Assembly: GCA_017483425.1 (NCBI GenBank)
Contig: JAFUWM010000265.1
Coordinates: 1-7,411, forward strand
DNA from: Lachnospiraceae bacterium
GTDB taxonomy: Bacteria; Bacillota; Clostridia; Lachnospirales; Lachnospiraceae
Direction: 5' to 3'
DNA: 7,411 nucleotides
The notes under the pieces were generated by a model. The model ran no database searches, was not told the DNA's origin, and was given only the letters and a program-made list of their open reading frames with translations. This document shows, one piece after another, positions 1 through 6,015 of this stretch. Each line of letters starts with the position of its first letter. Position 1 is the stretch's first letter. The translations under genes were made by a program, and so were the position numbers.

Positions 1-430
1 AAAAAGCATTCTGGAAATTACCCATATATACTCCAAATACAAGGGCAAGATCAAGGCTCCTGCAGCTTGGAACCTGCTGAAGCATAGCCGCGTTTTCTCT
101 GGCGTTTACAAGCTTAAAGAATATCCTGTCCTTTACCCATTCAAAATCCGAAAAGAGCTCGGTCTCAAAGTCAGGTCCCTTTCTGTTTTCCGAATATATT
201 CTCAATATCTCATTGACGATATCCTCTATCCCCCTGCCGTCACAAAAGTCCGTATAAAACTCTTCCATATAGATCGTAGGAGCGATCCGGTTGTCATTTT
301 GCTTTATCGATATCCCCTTATGCATGACCGAGTTGTTTTTCATCGCCTCATATATTGATACGGAAAACTCAGATCCGCATATATCCGCAAGCTTTGCCCT
401 TACAAGTTCATTAAATTCATCATACTTCAT
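1..430 (-). CDS. DUF5688-like protein, N-terminal part (3' end off the window)
   Basis: Partial gene of unknown function. It reads without a stop from ATG at 430 to the window edge, giving 143 complete codons. The protein begins MKYDEFNELVRAKLADICGS. The segment around residues 49-60 (IAPTIYMEEFYT), followed by a short acidic/glycine stretch and a predicted helix IEDIVNEILRIY, resembles the N-terminus of DUF5688 proteins, which I recall as common in Lachnospiraceae and without a known role. There is no signal peptide or membrane segment in the visible part, so it is probably cytoplasmic. The start is supported by GGAGGTGAAAG directly upstream (431-441). It lies 157 nt downstream of efp and behind a terminator, so it is probably its own transcription unit. 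The reading frame is firm; the family assignment is from memory of the pattern, not a search. Confidence 0.72.
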   Translation of the reverse strand, partial: MKYDEFNELVRAKLADICGSEFSVSIYEAMKNNSVMHKGISIKQNDNRIAPTIYMEEFYTDFCDGRGIEDIVNEILRIYSENRKGPDFETELFSDFEWVKDRIFFKLVNARENAAMLQQVPSCRSLDLALVFGVYMGNFQNAF

Positions 431-497
431 CTTTCACCTCCGAAATTCAACACATAATCCTTTACGTTTGACGGCGCTGCGGTGAACGGTGCATAAC

Positions 498-526
498 TCT
501 ATACGGATTTTTTCAGGAAATCTGAA
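498..526 (-). promoter_or_regulatory. Weak candidate promoter for the DUF5688-like gene
   Basis: On the minus strand TTCAGA (521-526) and TATAGA (498-503) are separated by 17 nt, each matching four of six bases of the sigma-A consensus. It sits just beyond the efp terminator, where a promoter for the next gene is expected, and would give a leader of about 60 nt. The match is modest and the location is the main argument. Confidence 0.33.
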
Positions 527-562
527 AACAAAAGAAAACGAGGCCACGCAAAGTGACCCCGT
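526..562 (-). terminator. Rho-independent terminator of efp
   Basis: On the minus strand a 10-bp stem ACGGGGTCAC / GTGGCCTCGT (553-562 and 538-547, two G-U pairs) encloses a 5-nt loop and is followed at once by TTTTCTTTTGTTTTC. It begins 25 nt after the efp stop codon. A stable GC-rich stem with a U-rich tail is the classic intrinsic terminator form. It should separate efp from the downstream DUF5688-like gene. Confidence 0.85.
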
Positions 563-587
563 CAATGATCAAAAAGAAATAAAACAA

Positions 588-1145
588 TCAGACTCTGGAC
601 AGATACTCTCCTGTCCTTGTGTCTATCTTAAGCTTGTCGCCGATGTTTACAAAGAGCGGCACCATTACCTGCGCTCCGGTCTCAACCGTAGCAGGCTTTG
701 AAGCTCCGGTTGCCGTATCTCCCTTGAGTCCCGGCTCTGTCTCTGTCACCTCAAGCTCTACGAAAAGCGGAGGCTCAACCGAGAATACACTGCCCTTATA
801 GGAGCATACCTTACAACTGTCATTTTCCTTGACAAACTTCATGGCATCTCCGATTATATCCTGATTGATGCCGATCTGCTCATAAGTCTCCGGATCCATA
901 AAATTATATACATCACCGTCGTTGTAAAGATACTGCATATCTTTCCTGTCGATATGCGCCGTCTCGAATTTCTCGGTAGGACGGAATGTCTTTTCTACAA
1001 CTCCCGAGTTTATGACATCCTTTAACTTGGTACGCACGAATGCGGCTCCCTTTCCGGGCTTGACGTGCTGAAACTCCATGATCTGATAGACTGTACCATC
1101 TATTTCCAAGGTCACACCATTTTTAAATTCACCAGCCGATATCAT
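588..1145 (-). CDS. efp: Translation elongation factor P
   Basis: EF-P binds ribosomes stalled on proline-rich stretches, between the P and E sites, and stimulates peptide bond formation. The 185-residue product has the usual length and the full family pattern: N-terminal KOW-like domain (about 1-62) starting MISAGEFKNG, the conserved loop KPGKGAAF at 29-36, and two OB-type domains ending in KIDTRTGEYLSRV. Lys32 at the loop tip aligns with the lysine that B. subtilis modifies with 5-aminopentanol; no modification gene is in the window. The ATG at 1145 is chosen because it matches the family start and has AAGGAGGAT 10 nt upstream; a longer in-frame start at 1190 would place that ribosome binding site inside the coding region. 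It is flanked by its own promoter and terminator, so it is probably monocistronic. Confidence 0.97.
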   Translation of the reverse strand: MISAGEFKNGVTLEIDGTVYQIMEFQHVKPGKGAAFVRTKLKDVINSGVVEKTFRPTEKFETAHIDRKDMQYLYNDGDVYNFMDPETYEQIGINQDIIGDAMKFVKENDSCKVCSYKGSVFSVEPPLFVELEVTETEPGLKGDTATGASKPATVETGAQVMVPLFVNIGDKLKIDTRTGEYLSRV

Positions 1146-1154
1146 CTGAATAAA

Positions 1155-1162
1155 TCCTCCTT
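1155..1162 (-). promoter_or_regulatory. Ribosome binding site that fixes the efp start
   Basis: AAGGAGGAT, nearly the full anti-Shine-Dalgarno complement, lies 9-10 nt before the ATG at 1145. It decides against the upstream in-frame ATG at 1190, which would add 15 residues not found in EF-P proteins. Confidence 0.85.
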
Positions 1163-1219
1163 GTATTCGGGCACGAGATTTCCCCGTCATGAGTAAAACT
1201 CTGATGCCGTTCGTTTTTC

Positions 1220-1237
1220 ATGTGAGCTAAATCACAT
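1220..1237. promoter_or_regulatory. Palindromic operator-like site ATGTGA-N6-TCACAT in the efp leader
   Basis: A perfect dyad with 6-bp arms and a 6-bp spacer (ATGTGAGCTAAATCACAT on the plus strand). The TGTGA-N6-TCACA core is the consensus of CRP-type sites and is also contained in the Bacillus Rex operator. It lies about 17-34 nt downstream of the predicted efp transcription start, a position where a bound protein would block transcription. The same sequence could fold as a small RNA hairpin. No cognate regulator is in the window, so the role is inferred. Confidence 0.42.
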
Positions 1238-1260
1238 TCTCAGACATAAATGCGTTCTTC

Positions 1261-1289
1261 ATTATAAACCAGCCGCACCCTAAACGCAA
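1261..1289 (-). promoter_or_regulatory. Promoter of efp
   Basis: A perfect TATAAT (-10) on the minus strand at 1261-1266 is preceded by a 17-nt spacer and TTGCGT (1284-1289), which keeps the TTG of the -35 consensus. Transcription would start near 1254, leaving a leader of about 110 nt. It is the best sigma-A-type promoter in the window and is correctly placed in the gap before efp. The -35 element lies within the arm of the hairpin at 1282-1310. Confidence 0.65.
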
Positions 1290-1310
1290 GAGTGTTTTAT
1301 TCTTGCGTTT
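1282..1310. terminator. Hairpin at the end of the efflux operon, possible terminator
   Basis: Perfect 10-bp inverted repeat AAACGCAAGA / TCTTGCGTTT with a 9-nt loop. It starts at the last base of the permease stop codon. On the minus strand it is followed only by TTTAGGG, a poor U-tract; the plus strand tail TTTTATTCTT is richer in T. The position argues for termination of the efflux operon, but the tail makes it weak in that direction, so partial read-through into efp is possible. Confidence 0.45.
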
Positions 1311-1318
1311 TATTCTTG
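1294..1318. repeat. 12-bp tandem repeat across the permease stop codon
   Basis: GTTTTATTCTTG occurs at 1294-1305 and again at 1307-1318, a 13-nt period. One copy encodes the end of the permease including the stop codon; the other lies in the hairpin loop and arm. This looks like a local slippage duplication at the gene end. Confidence 0.8.
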
Positions 1319-3631
1319 TCCTTTCAGCGCATCCACCATATCCACGGTCTTTACCTTGCCCGAAAGAAGCCGGTTTACGGTAAGAGACAGCGCGAACGTG
1401 CCGATTATGGTGTATAGAAATGATGACGGTTTATATGTCGCGATATAATCCATTGATTCCGGCATGGATGAAAAAATAGCCGATATCAGCGCCATCCCGC
1501 AGGGGATACCGAGTACTATGCCTATGACCGTAAGCCATATGTTCTGATCCTGAAGTATCGTCCTTATCTTTCCGGTCGTAAAGCCCAGCACCTTGAGCGT
1601 TGACATCTCCCTGTGTTTTTCAACGAGGGATAATACCCCCAGATTATAAAGGACTACTACCCCTAATACGGAAGCCGCTATTATAAGCATATATACCATC
1701 ATATACATCATCTCTTTCATAGCATCAAAGGCTTCCATCATATCATCCCTGCTCTGTACGCCGGTTATATTATCATCATCCGCAAGGTCGGCCTTCGCGT
1801 TCACGTTTGTATATATCGTATCCGGTATGAAATCCTGCTCCATATCCTTAAAGACATCTTTTGTCATTGTTATCCCCTGTGTCGTGGGATTTCTGTATAT
1901 CCCCGCCACATGGCTTAAATGCCATTTATCATCTCCTATCAGATGCCACCTGAAAAGATCTCCCTCCTGCACCCCCAGAGAATCCGCCATTTTGTATGAC
2001 ATGGATATTCCCTGTTCGTTCAGATGTACCTGCTTCATGTCCCTGTCTTCAAAATGCAGATAGTTTCCGGTATCATAAACCGTGATCCCACCCGATTTCC
2101 TGATGCCTCTGGCCTCAAATTCCGCGCCCGCATTCTCTATCATCTGTCCGTTGTATTTTTTCGCGTATTCCTCGGTAACAGAATAAGGCACATCTTTCTC
2201 CATCACTATCTGATAGCTTGAAGTATTCAGCTCCCCGTATAGCCATGTGGTGATGAAGTTCATCGTGTCCATACAGGCAAACGCCCCGAATAAGAGCATT
2301 GAACATCCGAGTATCCCGAATACTCCCATAGCGGATCTCACTTTGTTTCTCATTATATCCCTGATATTCCACTGGGTCGCAAAATCAAGCTTCTGCCACA
2401 GCCTGCTTTTTTCAATAAAGGAATGCTTTAAGTTTTTCGGTGATGCGGGTCGGAGCGTCTCAGCAGGTGCCGGGGCAAGCTCCTTCCTGCAGGCAAGATA
2501 ACTGACCGCAGTAGATACCGCGACCGCCACCAGAATACTCGCGAAAGACTTTGCAGAAAACGCCTTTGCCATGCCGGGAACAAGATAGGCGTCCTTCTGC
2601 ATGCTTATGATAAGCTCCGCTATCGTATGATATCCGAGTATAGCGCCCGCTATGCCGCCCGTAAGGCTTATAAAGAAATTATAGGACGCGTAGTGCCTTA
2701 TTATCGTGCGTTTGGTAAAGCCCAGAGCCTTTAACGTGCCTATCTGTATCCGCTGCCTTGAAGTCATGCGCGTCATCGTCGTTATTATCCCGAGTATCGC
2801 TATAAGGAGAAATACGGCAGGAAACATATAGGTCATTGACTGATGCTGCTCTATCTCAGCATGAAAGGTCTGATAGCTCAGATTGGAATTCTTATCGGTC
2901 GTAACTATCTGGTCAGAATCAAGAGCCGTGCTTATCATGTTTCCAAGTCGTTTGCAGATATCCTTTTCTTTATCGTCAAGGCCTCCCGTATTATCTACGC
3001 CATCCGCGTCCGCGACGATAAGATTGTAGTACATCTCATCCCGCAGGGGATATTCAGAGGCATCCATGAAGCACATGCCGTAATTTCCGTAATCGGGCAT
3101 TATTGACGCGGCATCAGGCAGGAAATAAACATACTCGGGATTGTATATAGTCCCTCTTATCTCCTCATCAAACTCCGTTCCGTCAACCTTCAGCCTGATC
3201 ATGTCGCCTGTATTAAGCCTCTGTTTCTCAGCCAGCATACAGTCTATCCATACTCCGTGTTCCCCGGGAGAATACGGCTCACCGCTCACTATCCGCATAC
3301 GGGAGATCTCGTTTGAATCAATAAAATTCATCTGCATGTCAAGCTCGTCACCAAGCTCCAGCTTGCCGTCAGTCTGCAGTCTCTTTTCCGCGTTCAGTAT
3401 GCCTGAGACCGATTTGATCTTTTTAAGGTCGTCCTCCTTAAACTTCCTTCCCTGTATCCACAGATCCGCAAGATCAGTCATCTCATAGTATTCGGACTCG
3501 TACTTCGCCATACCCGATACTTCGCTGTCAAGCCCTACAAATACATATATTCCAAGAAGAGACATGAGAAATATAGAAAGAAACTGTACTTTGCTCTGAA
3601 GAAGATCCCGCCACATCTTGCGAAGAAGCAT
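1310..3631 (-). CDS. FtsX/MacB-type ABC transporter permease, fused two-half form
   Basis: Membrane subunit of an efflux-type ABC transporter, 773 residues. I see eight likely membrane helices near 15-34, 268-288, 318-338, 363-381, 434-455, 644-665, 698-720 and 738-755, with two large extracytoplasmic domains at about 35-267 and 456-643. The protein is an internal duplication of the four-helix MacB/LolC plan: WRDLLQSKVQF at the start matches IRDIMRNKVRS near 422-432, and GTLKALGFTKRTI (298-310) matches STLKVLGFTTGKI (677-689). These paired cytoplasmic segments are where FtsX-type permeases contact the ATPase. One chain could therefore supply both permease halves. The ATG at 3631 shares its A with the TAA stop of the ATPase gene (TAATG), and GGAGGAGG lies 8-10 nt upstream, so translation is probably coupled. 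The substrate cannot be inferred. Confidence 0.92.
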   Translation of the reverse strand: MLLRKMWRDLLQSKVQFLSIFLMSLLGIYVFVGLDSEVSGMAKYESEYYEMTDLADLWIQGRKFKEDDLKKIKSVSGILNAEKRLQTDGKLELGDELDMQMNFIDSNEISRMRIVSGEPYSPGEHGVWIDCMLAEKQRLNTGDMIRLKVDGTEFDEEIRGTIYNPEYVYFLPDAASIMPDYGNYGMCFMDASEYPLRDEMYYNLIVADADGVDNTGGLDDKEKDICKRLGNMISTALDSDQIVTTDKNSNLSYQTFHAEIEQHQSMTYMFPAVFLLIAILGIITTMTRMTSRQRIQIGTLKALGFTKRTIIRHYASYNFFISLTGGIAGAILGYHTIAELIISMQKDAYLVPGMAKAFSAKSFASILVAVAVSTAVSYLACRKELAPAPAETLRPASPKNLKHSFIEKSRLWQKLDFATQWNIRDIMRNKVRSAMGVFGILGCSMLLFGAFACMDTMNFITTWLYGELNTSSYQIVMEKDVPYSVTEEYAKKYNGQMIENAGAEFEARGIRKSGGITVYDTGNYLHFEDRDMKQVHLNEQGISMSYKMADSLGVQEGDLFRWHLIGDDKWHLSHVAGIYRNPTTQGITMTKDVFKDMEQDFIPDTIYTNVNAKADLADDDNITGVQSRDDMMEAFDAMKEMMYMMVYMLIIAASVLGVVVLYNLGVLSLVEKHREMSTLKVLGFTTGKIRTILQDQNIWLTVIGIVLGIPCGMALISAIFSSMPESMDYIATYKPSSFLYTIIGTFALSLTVNRLLSGKVKTVDMVDALKGQE

Positions 3632-4380
3632 TACCAGTTTACCTCCTCCGCGTCCTTTGGTTTTTCGTTTGTCTCAGTTGACTGTATGGTACCGTTTTTG
3701 ACCCTGATGACACGGTCGGCGATATCCGCAAAAAAGCTGTTGTGTGTGACCATCACTACCGTATGCCCGTTATCCCTGCTCTCTTTTTGCAGAAGCTTCA
3801 GCACTTCCTTTCCCGTACCTGTATCAAGCGCGCCGGTTGGTTCATCACAGAGAAGAAGCCTTGGGTTCTTTGCGAGCGCCCTCGCTATTGATGTCCGCTG
3901 CTGCTCGCCTCCGGACATCTGCGAGGGGAACTGATGCATATGCTCTGAAAGTCCGACCGCCGCAAGAGCCTCGGCAGGGTCCAGCACCTCTTCCCCGGAA
4001 GCCTCCTGTTCCCAGACGCTGCCTCGTTTCACGTTGCGCCTCACATCCCTCATGAGCGCCACATTTTCATAGGCTGTAAGAGTAGGTATCAGATTATAAA
4101 ACTGAAATACGACACCCACGTTCCACGCGCGGTATGCCGTAAGCTCATCATCCTTAAATCCGGCTATGTCATGTCCGTTAAATATGATCTCCCCGCCCGT
4201 AGGCGAATCCATGCCCCCGAGGAGGTTTAAAAGCGTACTCTTGCCCGCGCCGGAGGGACCTAAGATCACAACCATCTCTCCCTCATATATCTCAAGATCC
4301 ACGTCTTTCAAGGCATAGAACGTATTCTCACCGAGCATGTACCTGCGCTCTACACCGCGAAATTCAATGAACGGTTCCAA
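3631..4380 (-). CDS. ABC transporter ATP-binding protein, MacB/LolD type
   Basis: ATPase that powers the permease encoded directly downstream. All motifs are intact in the 249-residue product: Walker A GPSGAGKST (41-49), Q-loop Q93 in VFQFYNLIPTLTA, signature MSGGEQQR (155-162), Walker B LLLCDEP (175-181, catalytic Glu180), D-loop GALD, and switch His213. The order and the SGGEQQR signature are those of the LolD/MacB/FtsE exporter group. Between ENVAL and LAAVGL there is a longer, charged segment (about 110-135, RRNVKRGSVWEQEASGEE) than I expect for close relatives. The start is a TTG at 4380: no ATG or GTG lies upstream before an in-frame stop, the next ATG is residue 15, and GGGGAG sits 7 nt before the TTG. 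It overlaps the preceding gene by 17 nt and the permease by 1 nt. Confidence 0.95.
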   Translation of the reverse strand: MEPFIEFRGVERRYMLGENTFYALKDVDLEIYEGEMVVILGPSGAGKSTLLNLLGGMDSPTGGEIIFNGHDIAGFKDDELTAYRAWNVGVVFQFYNLIPTLTAYENVALMRDVRRNVKRGSVWEQEASGEEVLDPAEALAAVGLSEHMHQFPSQMSGGEQQRTSIARALAKNPRLLLCDEPTGALDTGTGKEVLKLLQKESRDNGHTVVMVTHNSFFADIADRVIRVKNGTIQSTETNEKPKDAEEVNW

Positions 4381-5824
4381 CTGCCTTCTCCCCCACCTGA
4401 CTGTCGGTTATCGAGTCAGTTATGACCGCATCGCCTTCCTTAAGTCCGTCCTTTATCTCTACAAACTCCGATGTCTTAATGCCCGCCGTCACGTATTTTT
4501 TAACGATTATTCCATCCTCTATGACATAGCAGTAATCACCCCCGTCATCGGAATAAAAACCGCTGTAGGGTATCAGCAGCACATCCTCCTGCTCATCAGT
4601 ATATATAGTGACATCCGCTTCGAGTCCCAATATCAGATTTTCGTCGACCTCATCAATATGAACCTCCACCGCTACCTTGGTCTTGTCCGAATCCTCTGAA
4701 GTCGCCACGTGGTTTATCCTTGAAACCTCACCGGTATATGTCATGCCGGATATCTCTATCTCGGCTCTCTGCCCCGTCTTTATCTGACCGATATCATACT
4801 TTGATATCATGACCGTGACCTTTAAGTCATCACTTCCCACTATCTTAAAAAGCGGAGTTCCCTCTGAAACCACATTTCCGGATTTCACATTGCATTCGGT
4901 CACAACACCGCCAAACTCCGCATCGACTCCCGACTCCGCCTTGGAGAGTTCATATATCGCAGCCTCCTCTTTGCTTTTTGCAAGATCCGTCTGCTTCTCA
5001 AGCGCCTCCTTCTGACTCTCGTTTAATATCGCCGTCTCATAATTATTCCTCTGTGTCCTGCTCTGGGTCCAGTTCCATGTGATATCATCCATCCAGTTTT
5101 TAGTGTCGTTTGCCTTCTCATATTCTTCAGGTGTTAATTCCGTTGGAGGAAGAGAAGCAAGCTGCTCTCTAAGTCCCGCGATATCTTCATTAAGCTCTGC
5201 AATATCCTCGTTTAACTCATCATAATCATGCTTATAGTCCTCGTCGTCCTCATCAAGCTCTGCCTGCTCCCTTTGCTTTTCGGCAATCTCTTTGTTTTTG
5301 TCCGCTATGCTTATGTTTATGCTGTCTGAAGTCCGACTTGTATTCCAGTTATCAGAATACTGTCCCTCGTCGATACTGTTACAGTACTCCCTCTCCAAAG
5401 CGTAAAGCACGGCATATGCTTCATCTTCCGCAACGGCCTTGCTGAACTTCGCCGAATATTCATTGCTTCTGTCGATCTGTCCCTTTACATTCTCTTCACT
5501 CTGTTCGCGCGATATGCCGGCCTCGGACACGCTTCGCTCAAAATCCTCCGTATCGTAGATCAGGAGCTTATCACCGGCTGAGACGACATCCCCGACCTTC
5601 ATATCTACCCATTTGACCGGCGCCGACACCCTTGCGAAGTATGTATATTCATGTTCACCTTCTATGTCGCCACTTTCTTCTATGGAGCCCGCAATACTTC
5701 CCCTTGCAGCGTATGAAACCTCGTGTTCCTTCCCTCCGCCTATCCCAAACGCAGAAAGAAGGCCTGCCCCCGCTATGATCACGGCTGCAGCCCCCAACGC
5801 TGATATTAGTTTATGCTTACTCAT
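4364..5824 (-). CDS. HlyD/MacA-family membrane fusion protein (efflux adaptor)
   Basis: Extracytoplasmic partner of the ABC exporter, 486 residues, anchored by an N-terminal signal/membrane helix at about 5-27. Domains in order: first half of the lipoyl (barrel-sandwich) domain about 60-96, a long helical region about 97-297, second lipoyl half about 298-332 (DAEFGGVVTECNVKSGNVVS), beta-barrel about 333-410, and a membrane-proximal domain with VLLIPYSGFYS near 415-425. The helical region is longer than in typical MacA and contains the acidic run DEDDEDYKHDYDE and the duplicated heptad ELNEDIAELNEDIA. With no outer membrane expected, the protein would act as a cell-surface adaptor as proposed for B. 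subtilis YknX, not as a link to TolC. ATG at 5824 follows GGGAGG by 10 nt. First gene of a three-gene operon. Confidence 0.93.
   Translation of the reverse strand: MSKHKLISALGAAAVIIAGAGLLSAFGIGGGKEHEVSYAARGSIAGSIEESGDIEGEHEYTYFARVSAPVKWVDMKVGDVVSAGDKLLIYDTEDFERSVSEAGISREQSEENVKGQIDRSNEYSAKFSKAVAEDEAYAVLYALEREYCNSIDEGQYSDNWNTSRTSDSINISIADKNKEIAEKQREQAELDEDDEDYKHDYDELNEDIAELNEDIAGLREQLASLPPTELTPEEYEKANDTKNWMDDITWNWTQSRTQRNNYETAILNESQKEALEKQTDLAKSKEEAAIYELSKAESGVDAEFGGVVTECNVKSGNVVSEGTPLFKIVGSDDLKVTVMISKYDIGQIKTGQRAEIEISGMTYTGEVSRINHVATSEDSDKTKVAVEVHIDEVDENLILGLEADVTIYTDEQEDVLLIPYSGFYSDDGGDYCYVIEDGIIVKKYVTAGIKTSEFVEIKDGLKEGDAVITDSITDSQVGEKAVGTVH
4384..4394 (-). promoter_or_regulatory. Ribosome binding site supporting the TTG start of the ATPase
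   Basis: GGGGGAGAAGG on the minus strand lies inside the last codons of the fusion-protein gene, with GGGGAG 7 nt from TTG at 4380. It supports a non-ATG start within the 17-nt overlap. Confidence 0.6.
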
Positions 5825-5856
5825 TCTGACGGAACCTCCCGGATTCCCCTGTCTTT

Positions 5857-5885
5857 ATTATATGATTAGGATTAGTAATAACTAA
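5857..5885 (-). promoter_or_regulatory. Candidate promoter of the efflux operon
   Basis: A perfect TATAAT on the minus strand at 5857-5862, about 32 nt before the fusion-protein ATG, with only a weak -35 (TTAGTT, 5880-5885) at 17-nt spacing. A weak -35 is common where an activator or repressor acts, and the dyad at 5869-5888 lies over that region. Transcription would start near 5850. Confidence 0.42.
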
Positions 5886-5888
5886 CCC
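5869..5888. promoter_or_regulatory. Operator-like dyad over the -35 region of the efflux operon
   Basis: GGATTAGT-AATA-ACTAACCC on the plus strand, 8-bp arms with one mismatch and a 4-bp spacer; the inner TTAGT/ACTAA pairs are perfect. An extra GATTAG lies directly beside it (5864-5869). Size and position fit a dimeric repressor or activator site, but no matching regulator is encoded in the window. Confidence 0.38.
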
Positions 5889-5926
5889 GATACCTAAACT
5901 TAGCACAATATAACCAGTATTTCAAG

Positions 5927-6015
5927 CCTTTGTTTTATTAATTCAGAGCAATCGTTTAATACTCCGTAATGCCATGACGGGATATAATCAATAAAACGAT
6001 AACCTTTGTCTTATT
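5927..6015. repeat. Near-perfect 13-bp direct repeat flanking a stem-loop region
   Basis: CCTTTGTTTTATT (5927-5939) and CCTTTGTCTTATT (6003-6015) match at 12 of 13 positions. The second copy covers the stop codon of aroQ. The roughly 60 nt between them hold the nested inverted repeat. This could be a duplication scar at the aroQ end; chance similarity in AT-rich DNA is not excluded. Confidence 0.5.
5951..6000 (-). other. Nested inverted repeats downstream of aroQ
   Basis: An outer perfect pair ATCGTTT (5951-5957) / AAACGAT (5994-6000) encloses an inner pair ATACTCCGT (5959-5967) / ACGGGATAT (5977-5985) with one mismatch and one wobble in the minus-strand RNA, and a 9-nt loop. The two stems would be separated by an asymmetric internal loop of 8 nt against 1 nt. 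No U-tract follows on the minus strand, so it is not a standard intrinsic terminator. It may protect the 3' end of the aro transcript or act in the leader of a read-through transcript. Confidence 0.5.

Noticed and set aside
468..497. Plus-strand promoter-like pair TTGACG and CATAAC
   Set aside because: No plus-strand gene follows; the only open frames there lie antisense to efp.
511..527. Small inverted repeat TTTCAG-GAAAT-CTGAAA
   Set aside because: Only six AT-rich pairs; it lies beside the far stronger efp terminator and needs no separate explanation.
1146..1190. In-frame extension of EF-P by 15 residues from ATG at 1190
   Set aside because: The extension contains the strong Shine-Dalgarno sequence of the ATG at 1145, and EF-P proteins start at MISAGEF.
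1128..1220. 30-codon minus-strand reading frame from ATG at 1220 that overlaps the efp start (MKNERHQSFTHDGE...)
   Set aside because: No Shine-Dalgarno precedes it, its start lies in the palindrome, and the sequence has no leader-peptide feature such as a run of one amino acid.
3141..3488. Plus-strand open frame of 115 codons inside the permease gene, and other plus-strand frames such as 6490-7014 opposite aroK
   Set aside because: These are antisense shadows of well-supported genes, with serine-rich low-complexity products and no ribosome binding sites.
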